A DNA stretch of 64,000 bases from Cyprinodon diabolis (Eukaryota > Chordata > Actinopteri > Cyprinodontiformes > Cyprinodontidae), in NCBI GenBank assembly GCA_030533445.1, contig CM060075.1, forward strand, positions 34,961,196 to 35,025,195, in the 5' to 3' direction. The translations under genes were made by a program, and so were the position numbers. Below, piece after piece: positions 24,228 through 36,065 of the stretch (position 1 is its first letter; the number at the start of each line of letters is the position of its first letter). The notes under the pieces are model-generated. The model was not told the origin of the DNA, did no database searches, and was given only the letters and a program-made list of their open reading frames with translations.

Positions 24228-25448
24228 CACTCACCGGCCACTTTATTAGGTACCCCATGCTAGTAACGGGTTGGACCCCCTTTTGCCTTCAGAACTGCCT
24301 CAATTCTTCGTGGCATAGATTCAACAAGGTGCTGGAAGCATTCCTCAGGGAGTTTGGTCCATATTGACATGATGGCATCACACAGTTGCCGCAGATTTGT
24401 CGGCTGCACATCCATGATGCGAATCTCCCGTTCCACCACATCCCAAAGATGCTCTATTGGATTGAGATCTGGTGACTGTGGAGGCCATTTGAGTACAGTG
24501 AACTCATTGTCATGTTCAAGAAACCAGTCTGAGATGATTCCAGCTTTATGACATGGCGCATTATCCTGCTGAAATTAGCCATCAGAAGTTGGGTACATTG
24601 TGGTCATAAAGGGATGGACATGGTCAGCAACAATACTCAGGTAGGCTGTGGCGTTGCAACGATGCTCAATTGGTACCAAGGGGCCCAAAGAGTGCCAAGA
24701 AAATATTCCCCACACCATGACACCACCACCACCAGCCTGAACCGTTGAAACAAGGCAGGATGGATCCATGCTTTCATGTTGTAGACGCCAAATTCTGACC
24801 CTACCATCCAAATGTTGCAGCAGAAATCGAGACTCATCAGACCAGGCAACATTTTTCCAATCTTCTATTGTCCAATTTCGATGAGCTTGTGCAAATTGTA
24901 GCCTCAGTTTCCTGTTCTTAGCTGAAAGGAGTGGAACCCGGTGTGGTCTTCTGCTGCTGTAGCTCATCTGCCTCAAAGTTCGACGTACTGTGCGTTCAGA
25001 GATGCTCTTCTGCGCACCTTGGTTGTAACGGGTGGTTATTTGAGTCACTGTTGCCCTTCTATCAGCTCGAACCAGTCTGGCCATTCTCCTCTGACCTCTG
25101 GCATCAACAAGGCATTTCCGCCCACAGAACTGCCGCTCACTGGATGTTTTTTCTTTTTCGGACCATTCTCTGTAAACCCTAGAGATGGTTGTGCGTGAAA
25201 ATCCCAGTAGATCAGCAGTTTCTGAAATACTCCGACCAGCCCTTCTGGCACCAACAATTATGCCACGTTCAAAGTCACTCAAATCACCTTTCTTCCCCAT
25301 ACTGATGCTCGGTTTGAACTGCAGGAGATTGTCTTGACCATGCCTACATGTCTAAATGCACCGAGTTGCCGCCATGTGGTTGGCTGCTTAGAAATTAAGT
25401 GTTAACAAGCAGTTGGACAGGTGTACCTAATAAAGTGGCCGGTGAGTG
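24228..25448 (-). mobile_element. Complete Tc1/mariner transposon, D,D,36-E type
   Basis: TA dinucleotides flank the element (24226-24227 and 25449-25450). The terminal inverted repeats start CACTCACCGGCCACTTTATT and match exactly for 26 bp (24228-24253 against 25423-25448), then differ by one base before matching again. Total length is 1221 bp. One transposase gene fills the element on the minus strand. Structurally complete apart from a single stop codon in that gene. Confidence 0.95.
24260..25300 (-). pseudogene. Tc1/mariner transposase, D,D,36-E spacing, one nonsense codon
   Basis: Cut-and-paste transposase that binds the element's terminal repeats in the nucleus. From the ATG at 25300 ('MGKKGDLSDFERG') one frame of 347 codons runs to a TAG at 24260-24262, broken only by a TAA at codon 242 (24575-24577). 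N-terminal helix-turn-helix segments occupy about residues 7-50 ('ISETADLLGFSRTTISRVYR') and 65-115. The catalytic residues are D155 ('WSDESRF'), D246 ('FQQDNAP', directly after the stop) and E283 ('LNPIEHLWD'). The 36 residues between the second D and the E match the group known as DD36E or Incomer rather than classical Tc1 (34). The C-terminus 'KAKGGPTRY' is the usual one for the superfamily. The product as written would stop after 241 residues, before the second aspartate, and should be inactive. Confidence 0.93.
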
Positions 25449-27727
25449 TATAACATAATAAGAATCAGTATTATTTATAATGCAGAGCAACTATTAAACT
25501 AAAACCAACCCCCATGGATATAGACAATACACGCACCTTAGTTTTGTCTTCAATTTAATGTTTCTTTTAGCAATATTTATTGATGTTACTTCTGCAATAA
25601 CTCAGTGCAATATATATGTATATATATATACTTCTTTACTTGTATATAGCTAGCTCTTAGCTCTTAAAACATATGTATTGTGCAGGAATAAGGTCTTAGC
25701 TCTGTTAAACTGGTAGCCAAGTAATAGACATTTCGTTGTCAAGATCCACCTTGTGTTTTTTTCTGCAATGACAATAAAGGAAGTCTAAGTCTAAGAGTTA
25801 TGATGAAAAACAATGGATAAAGGGATTTTTACCAGTAATCGTTCTATTTATGGAAGTGCATAAGAATAAAGGAAATGTGGGGTCATGATAAAAGCTGTTC
25901 ATTGAGAATGTGGTCAATCTGTTTCCCCCAAAAGTTGTAGTGCATGCATGTATGCATGTTTCATTCTTTTAGTATTTTTCCCTGAAATATATTAGGGACA
26001 TTTTAAATATAGATTTTGTTGACACACATCGCAGCAGTTTATTTTTTATCACAACTATATGAATGTGGATATAATGCATTCGAATTCAAGCTGTTGATCT
26101 GCTCCTGGATGCCGGTAAAAAACATTTTGCTCTAATAATAGACTACTTTAAAAAGAACACAAGATTTTGTGCGCAGAGGTGCGGGGTTATCTAATGGGAT
26201 TGGGGTAGCTAGCTTAAACCTGCAGGAACGACACGCATGGATCCAGTAAGAAAGCAGCAGGTCCGTTAAGATGACCTGCTGATACAAAGATAGATCACTA
26301 GACCAGTGGGACACGATGGGGGCTTTTAAATGGGATACCATGTCCATCATGTCCATCTCAACCGCCCATCACTGTCCAGTTCTATAAAACTGCATAATTA
26401 TGGTATAGTTTACGAGCTAAAGGGGGATTTAATGCCTTCAAAACCAGAGCAAGAATGATGAGAAAGGAGGCGGTTGCAGATAAGCAGGTGAGAAGAGAAT
26501 TCAAAAGAAGAGAAGAGCACTCTTTAGTTTCACATTTTCCATTATCTTTGTTGGGCAAATTAAACTGTTTGGCTCTGGAGCTGCTCTGGAAAGTGTTAGA
26601 GGGTTACTCCTTGTCTGCAAAGATATGCTGCTGCAGGATTTAAAATGAAATTATAAATCAAAATGAAACCTCTCGCTCTTGGGTAGCCTCACCCACTTCC
26701 ACATCCAGCAAAGACAGCTTGGTTTCAGCTGACAAATTATCTAGGTAAGCAATTGCCAGTTGACGGTTTGCCTCCCATGTCCCTAAGCCTGGACTGGTTT
26801 GGAGACCTCCAGGGTGGATGTTTATTGTTGAGTCTTCCCGTTTGCTGTCACCCATCAAAGAATGATTTTTGTGAAATGAAGCAGCAGCTGCAGCTCTGAA
26901 ATCAGGACATAATTAGGAGGAATGTTTTTTGGAACTGTGTGACATTTGAGCTTATTGAGGACACAAGGGAGTCGGGAAGGACTGTGCTGCCTTCTTATCG
27001 TACCAAAGAGGGCAAGAATGAATTAAGGACAGACTCTTTGAATCAGTTTAATTAAAGAGTATCGATGCATGAGATTAGATAGGAAGCCGATGGTGTAAAG
27101 GATATGATTACAAAGGACAAGGGACATAGACAAATGAAAAGAGGCAGAGTTAAGCAGAGTGAGCGCAATTTGGGAAAAACCGGTGGTTGTAGCTGCCTGT
27201 GGGTGAAGCACAGCATCCCAGTCCCATGCCGGCTCCTCAGACTGCAGATACACCCAGGGTGTTTCCTGTCTTCCTGAGTCAGGCGGTTTGTGCCCGTGTG
27301 AGGAAAACCTCTCTGCAGCTGAAAGGATAATTAGAACAGCCTGAAAGATGCTACTGTGCAACCTCGGTTTGGAGGTAATGCTGAAATTTTTTTTTTTCTC
27401 ATGGTAGCCAGGGACTCATAATATCGAGGATTGAGAAGCTTTTTTTTTTTTTACATTTTAGACTCATTTTAGACTTGGCTAGTATTGTTCATATCAACCC
27501 TTTAGTATCTGACATCCCGGGCAGGTGTCTCATAATTTGCGCTGATGTTTTTACATAACCCTGACACACCTCGGTACCCATAGCTACCTTGTAGATTTCT
27601 TCTGACCTTGATTTTTTGCTCACAGCACCTATCATCAATTGTCCTTAATAAATGGGGATACATTTGTCACCATGGAGGAAATTTGACCCACTCCTCTTTG
27701 CAAAATTGCTTTATTTCAACTACATTT
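25449..27727. other. Unassigned sequence with a possible LINE/SINE 3' tail
   Basis: No gene recognised. At about 25728-25797, 'catttcgttgtcaagatcc' followed by 'gcaatgacaataaaggaag' and 'tctaagtctaag' resembles the 3' end of fish retroelements with short tandem tails, but no body can be assigned upstream. AT repeats lie at 25612-25630. Confidence 0.35.
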
Positions 27728-28240
27728 TGTCAGGATTTGGTTGAGGTTTGTGGACCCAAATGCAGAGGCAGGGAGGCAGAGGTGAGTCTCTTGTGGATTT
27801 AATGAAGAGTTAACAAACAACTGAGGCAGGGATCCAAAAATCAAATATGAAAACAAAGTCAAACAAACCAGAAACCAAGGAGACATCTCGGGGAAAACAA
27901 TCACGAGGAGGAAGACTCAGTGAGACGGAGTTGGAGGAAGATAGACGAGAAACCAGCACTAAAGAACTGCACAGAGAGAATAATTATGGGAGACTGAAAC
28001 AAAGAGAGGGCTAACGAGCAGATTGGGAGCAGGTATGAACAGAGCAGAACAGGAAAGGAGCTACTGTAGGAGAAAAGGAGAACACAAGAGGGCAGCAGAG
28101 GGGAACAAATAAAAACCTGGAAACTGAAAATAACCAGAAAACACAAAAAATTAAGATTTAAAACACTAAAAGTAGAAAAACATGGAGGAAATTAAAACTG
28201 AATACTCAAAAGAAAACATAACAGAACCAAGAATGTGACA
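27728..28240. mobile_element. 513-bp non-autonomous element flanked by CATTT
   Basis: The element starts TGTCAGGATTTGGTT and ends AACCAAGAATGTGACA. The ends form an imperfect inverted repeat (TGTCA, then TTGGTT after a small gap). The 5-bp sequence CATTT lies directly outside both ends (27723-27727 and 28241-28245) and is a likely target duplication. A diverged partial copy lies in reverse at 5985-6270. It is purine-rich on the plus strand with no open frame of note. Confidence 0.7.
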
Positions 28241-28770
28241 CATTTCTAGTGTGAACCACCTGTGAAGTCTAGCCATGCCACCTCAATCAGACTTTGACTG
28301 GGCTTCTTGGCCAAACTTTGATTTATTTCCCATTTTCTCTTGAGACAATCAGATGAGGGTGTGCTTGTGTGCTTCATATGATTTTCCTGCTTCATAAACT
28401 GAGTGTGCTTGAGCTAAAGGTCACAAACTGATGGTTGGATCTTCTCCCACAGGATGTGCTTTTAGAGCGTAGATCTTATTTCGAACAGTTACAACAAAGC
28501 CTAAAGGTCTTGAAGCAGCAAGCCGGCCCCCCAAACATTATGCCACCAAAAGTATCATGATTTACTCTTGATCCTGTTCTTTCTTAAGTATTAAGTTAGT
28601 TTTATACCACATTCTATGTGCATAACTTTTTTCTCAAATGTTTGGAAATGATCAAGACGTTTTGTTCCTGTAAATTGTAGACGAGTGTTTTTGTTGTTTC
28701 AGTCCGCAGTGGTTTTAACCTTTAAATCTCCTACAGAGCTCATTAGAGTCTAGCCTCTTTCTTTCTTAAA
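28241..28770. other. Unassigned sequence
   Basis: No gene or repeat recognised between the 513-bp element and the SINE head. Confidence 0.3.
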
Positions 28771-28771
28771 T

Positions 28772-28868
28772 ACCACGGCAGGATTCAAACCCGGGTTGCT
28801 CACGTCAAGGACTAAGGCCTCCATACATGGGTAGCGTGCGCTAATAACTGCGCCACCTGCAAGCCCCT
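28772..28868 (-). mobile_element. tRNA-derived SINE head with A and B boxes
   Basis: On the minus strand the sequence has a tRNA-like RNA polymerase III promoter: an A box, TGGCGCAGTTATTAGCGC (28855-28838), and a B box, GGGTTTGAATCC (28792-28781), about 45 bp apart. The anticodon-arm region does not fold as a proper tRNA by eye and no acceptor stem is evident, so I read it as a SINE head rather than a working tRNA gene. The body downstream (toward 28740) is not recognised. Confidence 0.6.
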
Positions 28869-29616
28869 GTCAGGTTACCTTTAATGGATCATGTGTTTCT
28901 TTCTGAAGCTGCTTTCCCAATGAAATTAGAAGGTTAATTTGGGTTTCCAAAATGCAGGCTAGGGTACTAACAATTGGCATTTGGCTCCTTTACCATCTAG
29001 CAAAAAAGCAACATCTGACCTGGCAAGCTGTGTGGCCTTTGTCCCCCCCACAACTGCGTACCTGGTTACGCCATCACACTGTATTAGCTTTGCTGATGTC
29101 GTAAGTGGGACAGAAATCAGGACAGTAAAACATTTAGAAAACATGAAAGGGAACCAGGGCGTTTTAATTGTTCTTTATTGTTTCGTTCTTTGGTCAGTCT
29201 GAATTCTTGTCAGGGCTGCTCCATGTTTATCGATCTATCAATTGCGACTGGCGTGATGTTGTTACATGGATACATGCCTTGCTTCCACAGGAATCATACA
29301 AACTAACATGTCGACCCGGGTCTGGGTTTCCCACTGCACGCAGGTCGGAGCCAAGTTTGAAGACATTTGCTGAGTTGTTTTATGCAGGTCGGGGAGCCAT
29401 TAGCACTGCCACTGAAAGCTGATTGTTCCCGAATATAAACAAGTTTTTTGAGCAGTGGGAAAGGGTTATTAGATATTTAATGCAACTTCATGTGGTCAGA
29501 CAAGTTCTATTTAAGGTATTTCTCAAGTCTATAGTTCAGGCAGTATTAAGGCCTTAGAGGGGCTGGTAACATCCAGGCAGTGAAAGTTTGATTAAGCCCA
29601 TCTAATAAATATAATG
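28869..29616. other. Unassigned sequence with a small inverted repeat
   Basis: TTTCCCACTGC at about 29327 and GCAGTGGGAAA at about 29453-29463 are exact inverted copies roughly 125 bp apart, possibly the ends of a small decayed element. Nothing else recognised. Confidence 0.4.
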
Positions 29617-29620
29617 TTAA

Positions 29621-29965
29621 TTTTTTGTAAAGACCCACCCTCTCCACTTGATAGTAATGTACATCCACTACCCTGTACCCGGTACAAGAGGGAAGGTCTA
29701 TTAAACATGTATAAGAGGTTGCAAGAACCCATTTCTCCTTATGGACGCTCTGTTTAAAAGTTGCTGCTTACATCGCTCATACAAGCTTAGTTTCCAAAAG
29801 AAGATTTGCAATGTTTTCATTATTTTCCACTTACCACCGTTAAGTGAAAATAGGGATGAGCACGTAGGACGGCCTTACGTAAACATATCAGCAGAATGAT
29901 TGACAACAAGAAGGACCACTTATTCTCATGATCCACCTGGAAAAAGAACATCCTCCACTATACCT
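29621..29965. mobile_element. TTAA-flanked family, copy B (internally deleted)
   Basis: TTAA lies at 29617-29620 and 29966-29969. The right end, 'atcctccactatacct', read in reverse is AGGTATAGTGGAGGAT, close to the left end of copy A. Internal words 'cctctccactt', 'accctgtaccc', 'gctctgtttaaaagttgct' and 'ggccttacgtaaacatatca' follow in the same order as in copy A at 265-810. At 345 bp it lacks about 300 bp of the centre of copy A. The left terminal repeat is degraded. Confidence 0.6.
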
Positions 29966-29969
29966 TTAA

Positions 29970-32900
29970 GTTTGCTTGGATACAAAATATTTATTAGCCA
30001 CTATGAGAAGCTCATTTGATTTATTGTTTGCCCCCACGCAAAACCACCACTTTCCAGGTCTGGATACTTATGTCAGTTTCCCGTTTGGTGAAGTTTTACA
30101 CATAAAAGCAGTATTTCGACAAATTGTTGAAATAATGCCTATGACATAAAGAAATCACTTAAAGAAATCTTGGTTGTCAGAAAAAAGAAAGTCAACTTAC
30201 AATGAGATATATTAAAGTAAACGTGACAGATATCTATAGATTATTGGTAGTATGACCTCAGCATTAAAACAGCATTAAAATAACATAGCTTGTGATTGCC
30301 TAATTTAGAATATAAAAGTGACAAACAAGGAATAAACAGCAATGGCAGAGAACTGAGGAATGAGGCGATGTTTTATTTCCTTGTTTTAATGACTCCAGTA
30401 TCTTGTTAGACGGTTTTCCCCCTTTCACTGTAAGTGTGAGCAAATGAGAGCAGCAGTGGAGGAATGTGAGGCCTGTGCTTGTGTTTTGCTGCTGAGGCTT
30501 CAGGAAGGAGAAAGATAAGAGCACTGGGGTTAGAAGAAGGCAAAGAAGTATTGACTCAGCACTGCTTATAGACAGGGAGGAAGAGGGGAGCTCAAAAAAT
30601 TTTGCAAAAAGAAAATTAAGGAGCACTTTAAAATTTGGAAATGATTAATTTTGTAGAAGGAAAACATTTTCCAAAATGCTCCCATGTAATATTTTTGCTT
30701 TATGCAACAGAGCAACTCATGTTTAGAAATGTAACTTTCCTGGTGTGGAAAAGGTCTGGAGAACTGATTTCTTTATGTCTCAGTAAGTACAGACGAATGG
30801 ATATATATATAAAAAAAAAGATCCTTGAATGGGTCTCATTTGAGTGCACCTAGAAGAATAAAGAGTCAAACAAATTGTGCTTTAGAAAGTAATTTATTGT
30901 ATTGATACATTTTCTTTTTTCTTTTTACATATCTCCTCTTTGTATTTTTGTTTGCCTCGCAGTTCAAGATTTATCATGGTCACAATGCAGGCTTTTTATA
31001 CTAAATTGTTAGGAACAATTTTATTGTTTCTGTATTTCTTTGCACATATTTCTCTTAGCATTACTGTACATACACAAACCCACTAAAAACACTCGTCATA
31101 TTCCTTCCTTCTATTTCAGTTTAATCTCTTTCTTAGATGGCAGCAGGTGCCAGGTTATGGGTTTACACTTGCTGTGTGAGTATAATGGTTAAAAGTGGTT
31201 TGTCATTGTATTAAGATTTGATGTAAATTTAGGTTATAGACATAAAACAAATCTAGATCGTAAAATATTCTCAGAAATATTCAGTATTTATTATTAACAA
31301 CAATAAAATACTAGGTTTAATCTTAAAATAAAGGTGTTACATTTTGTTAGAGTAAAGTACAGTTTTAATGTTTTTTCATTTTTCTTTTCTATTATCCATT
31401 TCTTCCTGAAAGAAAGCAAAACAAAAACTACAGCTATTCATGGTTTGCATTTTTCTTTTATTTTACATCATTTTTTTTTTATTTGACCATAATTTTAATG
31501 TGAGTAAAGGAGGGAAGCAAGTATTGTCAAAATTCAACAACACACATAACCATATAAAAATTGCAAAGGTACATTTTGTACTAAAACAGTATACTGTCCT
31601 TTTTTTAATATTCAACCTCCTTACTCTTTTATAAATAGTTTTTAGGTTGGACCACTGCTATCATTCTGCAGTAGTAAGATATCACTGAATTGTACTAAAA
31701 GGCTTTATTTTAAAAGTTTCAAATTTTACCAAAATATATTGCCATGCTTTGCTCAGTATGAGATAAAACTGTTTAATTTTCAGTATATGACACAAATTTA
31801 TGATGTTATATGTGTCGATAGTGAAACTCACTATTACTATGGTAAGAACCTCCACAGGAACTAAATCTCAGTAATTTGAGGTGTTTATTATCAAAGACTA
31901 AATATGGCAACTGTTCAAGCTTGCTTTACATTTTAATGTTCAATATTTACCACCTCCTCTTGTATATTATTTTGAGTTACAGCTAATATGCCCAAAGTGT
32001 CATCCAGAGACTCTCTATAGACCGGAGTCTAGCTTTTTTTCTGGCTCTAATAGCTCTTAAGGGAATATTCCTGTTTATCTCCGTATGGGTCAGCACTTAC
32101 CAGGAGGAGCAGAATAATAGCATGATGCTAAAAAACTGCAAGATTTAAGCTGTTGTTTAGAGAGCAGAGAGGAAGAGAGCAATAAACTGTGACGTTAGGA
32201 GTTTTGAAGGTAGGAATGAAAGAGTCGATGATGATGAGAAGAGAAAGTGTGTAGGTGGAAAGTTTGGTTCTTGGCCATTGACTCTTTTTCAGCGTTACAA
32301 CACCATGGCCGCTGGTGATTGATTTCTCCATTCATCTTCTAGCCCTTTCTTTCCCACTGCGTTCACCCTATGCTCTTTTGTCTCTTGTTAATTTACCTGC
32401 TCGATTTTCTTTCCTCCCTCTGCCATATTTTTCAGGCGGTTTATCTCTCTCTCGATCCTCCTTCTCTTTTACTGTCACTCCTGAACCATTCACAAGATTT
32501 TTTCCATCTACCTCCTCCCTTTTGTATGATATTTCTCACTCCATCTCGTCTTCATATTAAGTGTTACATTTCTGATGTGATCGTCTGGGGCCTCATGTGT
32601 AGAGCCTTTGGATCTTGCACTATGCTATCTTAAGAATAAATGAGATTTTAGCAGTTTAAAAAAAAAGAAACCTTCTTACCTGTTTTGTTGTATTTTCTTT
32701 CCCATAAAATCCTTTGATAACACTTTCCAGCATTTCCTATATTCTAGGACATTTCTACAGACAATGGAGAAGGGTTCCATTTTCAAAAATGCATTTTTTT
32801 GCAGGTATCTGGAATATAATTTGACATACAAGTAAGAATGACAGCTTTTACACAGGTTGTAATGAGCCATTTACTTAGACTTAGACTAAGAATTAGACAA

Positions 32901-33636
32901 CTTATTGTTATTTTGCATACACAGAGTATGGATTTTGCTTACACAAAATTTCATTTTGTACAGAAATGAATATTGCTTAATCTCAAAATATGTATTTCTA
33001 CTTTGGTTTTCTTTTAGATAAGCCTGATTTGAATCTTCTTTGTTGTTTTCTTTATCTGAATATCTCTTTTCCTGGCGTCTAATAAATGATTTGCTGATCC
33101 CTTAAAAGGGAAGCATCAATAAATAATAGTACACAGAAATAACACCTCTCCCATTTGAATCCCCAACACATGCCAGTGAATGTTGGAATGTCAGTGATTT
33201 GTTTTAGTTTTGATGACACGTAGTAAATGTAATTGTGAATGTTTAAAAGTGACCACTACAACATCCTCGTGTAAGGCTTTAATTTTCTGAATGCCTTTGA
33301 CTTTCCACTTTTTAAATCTTTTAAAATATTTTTTTATAAGAGTATATTGTGAAAGTTCTACAAAGTAATCAATCCTTCAATTTTTTTTAAAATACGGTAG
33401 CCCCATTTTTTTTACCTCTTTAAGAAAGATTAATTCTGATATAGCTTTAATTCATTTTATATTCTTAAAATTCTCCAAATTCTTTTATTACCTTTAACAA
33501 ATTGGGGAGGGAGCACATGCAACAGATACTTTTACTCTATCAAAGGCTTGGCATGCGTCTAATGAAAATATCACTTTTCCTTTCCCAATATACTTTTCAT
33601 ACAATACATTAAGAATCTTTCTGATATTATGTCAAG
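29970..33636. other. 3.7 kb of AT-rich unassigned sequence
   Basis: No exon, RNA gene or complete mobile element recognised. At 32870-32975, 'acttagacttagac', 'cttattgttattttgcatac' and 'acaaaatttcattttgtac' look like a fish retroelement 3' end with a short tandem tail, of uncertain family. Confidence 0.35.
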
Positions 33637-33714
33637 GCGCACAGCTGAGGACCAAGTATTCAAGGCAGACAGACAGTTAGATATCTCAAAAAGGCCTTTA
33701 TTTTGAGTAATATA
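33637..33714. mobile_element. TGTCA-ended non-autonomous element, left part (host of the Tc1 insertion)
   Basis: Starts TGTCAAGGCGCACAGCTGAG and continues 'caaggcagacagacag' and 'aaaggcctttattttgag', paralleling 42645-42710 (TGTCATGACTCAGAACAGGA, 'cattcagacatacat', 'agtttattttataaagg'). The element is cut by the Tc1-like transposon at the TA at 33713-33714 and resumes at 34965. Confidence 0.5.
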
Positions 33715-34962
33715 CACTATATTGCCAAAAGTATTTGCTCACCTGCCTTGACTCACATATGAGCTTAAGTGACATCCCGTTCCTAATCCATAGGGTTCAA
33801 TATGACGTCGGTCCACCCTTTGCAGCTAGAACAGCTTCAACTCTTCTGGGAAGGCTGTCCACAAGGTTTAGGAGTGTGTTTATGGGAATTTTTGACCATT
33901 CTTCCAGAAGCGCATTTGTGAGGTCGCACACTGATGTTGGACGAGAAGGCCTGGCTCTCAGTCTCCGCTCTAATTCATCCCAAAGGTGTTCTATCGGGTT
34001 GAGGTCAGGACTCTGTGCAGGCCAGTCAAGTTCATCCACACCAGACTCTGTCATCCATGTCTTTATGGACCTTGCTTTGTGCACTGGTGCACAGTCATGT
34101 TGGAAGAGGAAGGGGCCAGCTCCAAACTGTTCCCACAAAGTTGGGAGCATGGAATTGTCCAAAATGTCTTGGTATGCTGAAGCATTCAGAGTTCCTTTCA
34201 CTGGAACTAAGGGGCCAAGCCCAGCTCCTGAAAAACAACCCCACACCATAATCCCCCCTCCACCAAACTTTACACTTGGCACAATGCAGTCAGACAAGTA
34301 CCGTTCTCCTGGCAACCGCCAAACCCAGACCCGTCCATCAGATTGCCAGATGGAGAAGCGCGATTCGTCACTCCAGAGAACGCGTCTCCACTGCTCTAGA
34401 GTCCAGTGGCGGCGTGCTTTACACCACCGCATCCGACGCTTTGCATTGCACTTGGTTATGTATGGCTTGGATGCAGCTGCTCGACCATGGAAACCCATTC
34501 CATGAAGCTCTCTGCGCACTGTTCTTGAGCTAATCTGAAGGCCACATGAAGTTTGGAGGTCTGTAGTGATTGACTCTGCAGAAAGTTGGCGACCTCTTCG
34601 CACTATGCGCTTCAGCATCCGCTGACCCCGCTCCGTCAGTTTACGTGGCCTACCACTTCGTGGCTGAGTTGCTGTCGTTCCCAAACACTTCCATTTTCTT
34701 ATAATACAGCTGACAGTTGACTGTGGAATATTTAGGAGCGAGGAAATTTCACGACTGGATTTGTTGCACAGGTGGCATCCTATCACAGTTCCACGCTGGA
34801 ATTCACTGAGCTCCTGAGAGCGACCCATTCTTTCACAAATGTTTGTAAAAACAGTCTGCATGCCTAGGTGCTTGAATTTATACACCTGTGGCCATGGAAG
34901 TGATTGGAACACCTGATTCCAATAATTTGGATGGGTGAGCAAATACTTTTGGCAATATAGTG
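33715..34962 (-). mobile_element. Complete, apparently intact Tc1-like transposon
   Basis: TA flanks both sides (33713-33714 and 34963-34964). The terminal inverted repeats are identical for 29 bp (33715-33743 and 34934-34962), starting CACTATATTGCCAAAAG. Length is 1248 bp. A single uninterrupted transposase frame fills the interior on the minus strand. Identical ends plus an open gene make it the best candidate in the window for an autonomous DNA transposon. Confidence 0.96.
33797..34828 (-). CDS. Tc1-like transposase, DD34E, full length
   Basis: Cut-and-paste transposase that binds the terminal repeats and catalyses excision and insertion at TA in the nucleus. I chose the ATG at 34828 ('[13 protein letters not shown]') because it matches the usual family start and lies about 105 bp inside the right terminal repeat; the frame is also open upstream, into sequence outside the transposon, which is chance. 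The product has 343 residues, normal for the superfamily. The paired-like DNA-binding domain covers about residues 8-110: first helix-turn-helix '[20 protein letters not shown]', AT-hook-like '[11 protein letters not shown]' at 58-68, second helix-turn-helix near 84-108. The catalytic triad is complete: D154 ('LWSDESRF'), D245 ('FQHDCAP') and E280 ('[10 protein letters not shown]'), with 34 residues between D and E. The glycine-rich box '[10 protein letters not shown]' is at 188-197. No stop or frameshift is seen. Confidence 0.96.
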   Translation of the reverse strand: MGRSQELSEFQRGTVIGCHLCNKSSREISSLLNIPQSTVSCIIRKWKCLGTTATQPRSGRPRKLTERGQRMLKRIVRRGRQLSAESITTDLQTSCGLQISSRTVRRELHGMGFHGRAAASKPYITKCNAKRRMRWCKARRHWTLEQWRRVLWSDESRFSIWQSDGRVWVWRLPGERYLSDCIVPSVKFGGGGIMVWGCFSGAGLGPLVPVKGTLNASAYQDILDNSMLPTLWEQFGAGPFLFQHDCAPVHKARSIKTWMTESGVDELDWPAQSPDLNPIEHLWDELERRLRARPSRPTSVCDLTNALLEEWSKIPINTLLNLVDSLPRRVEAVLAAKGGPTSY

Positions 34963-34964
34963 TA

Positions 34965-35165
34965 TGTGCAGTAAACAGTGAGTCAATGAGGTAGTAAGGT
35001 AGAAACCTTAGACTAATTTGGCACTGATGATTGGAGGAAGGTAGGTTAAATAGAGGCTGGAGCAGGCGGAACAGAAGAGTGGTAATGAGAAACTGGCCAG
35101 AGCTAGGCAAGTGAAAGAAATTAGTAATCAAGCCAGTCATTAGTGCAAGATCATATGATATGATA
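34965..35165. mobile_element. TGTCA-ended non-autonomous element, right part
   Basis: Continues the element broken by the Tc1 insertion: 'ttggcactgatgattggagg', 'aggttaaatagaggctggag', 'atgagaaactgg' and 'tgcaagatcat', in the same order as in the copies at 1445 and 43040/48052. The final TCATGACA end of the family is altered here ('gatcatatgatatgat'). Confidence 0.5.
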
Positions 35166-35224
35166 GTCTTGCCTTGCTGTAACTAAACATTGTTGATCAT
35201 CTATAATCAAATTGTGAAAGTATT

Positions 35225-35376
35225 TTGACCTGTCCAGGGTGTACCCTGCCTCTCGCCTGTAGACAGCTGGAGATAGGCACCAGCACCCCTCGCGACCCCG
35301 CTTGGGATAAGCGTGACAGAAAATGGATGGATGGATGGATGGATGGATGGAAGGATGGATGGATGGATGGATGGAT
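35225..35376 (+). mobile_element. RTE/Rex3-like LINE 3' end with (GATG)n tail
   Basis: A short 3' untranslated segment ('gtccagggtgtaccctgcc', 'ctggagataggcaccagc', 'gggataagcgtgacagaaaa') ends in (ATGG)n from about 35323 to 35376. This layout, with a tail of GATG units, is known for fish Rex3/RTE elements. It is extremely 5'-truncated and has no coding sequence. Confidence 0.65.
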
Positions 35377-36065
35377 TTTTTTCAGTCTCCTTGAGAATGC
35401 TTTACGCAAAATCTTTGTCTCACATCCAAGTAGACTGATTCCCCTATAATAGAAGCATTCAGTGGGGGGTTCAATTGGTTTTAATATAAAGGGTTATTGT
35501 CGCTGAACTTAGTGAATCTTAAAGTAAGTAGTAGTAACTTTATATTATTTTTTTATACATGTTGAGAACTTTCCCAATAAATTTATATTTAAATGTTTTG
35601 ATTCTACTGGTTATTGCTTCAAGTAGGTCTTCTATTGTTGAAGCATTATAAAGAGTTGTTTTGTCTTCCTCTAATAGGGTTTTACATTTTGATTGATTAT
35701 TGAATGCAGTTTGTGCTTTTCAATTTCCAGTATACTCTAATCTATATAGGAATTTATAGAACTCCAAGGCTTTTGTTAATATCTGAAGGGTCTGTTATGT
35801 GGCCTAAATTAGATTTTATGCTACTAATTGTCCTTTCCACTTGCATCCATTTTATCCTTCAAGCCAATAATTTGCCTGCTTTCACCCCTTGATCATAAAA
35901 TGCTTGTTTAATCCACATTAAGCTTTTTGCCACTTTCTCTGCTGTTTCTCATACACAGTTTTCAGGACAGTTCAATTTTATGTTATCATTTTTCTAGTAA
36001 CATTAAAACAATAAAAATTTCCCTTTAATGAACATTTAAATCTGGAAAAACTCAAACTAAGAGAA
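35377..36065. other. Unassigned AT-rich sequence
   Basis: Nothing recognised. Confidence 0.3.

Noticed and set aside
28772..28868. Functional tRNA gene
   Set aside because: A and B boxes are present, but no acceptor stem pairing or clean cloverleaf could be made; a SINE head is the better reading.
33735..34505. 256-codon plus-strand open frame
   Set aside because: Antisense shadow of the transposase at 33797-34828.
34829..35140. 104-residue N-terminal extension of the intact transposase
   Set aside because: It is encoded partly by sequence outside the transposon; the family start is the methionine at 34828.
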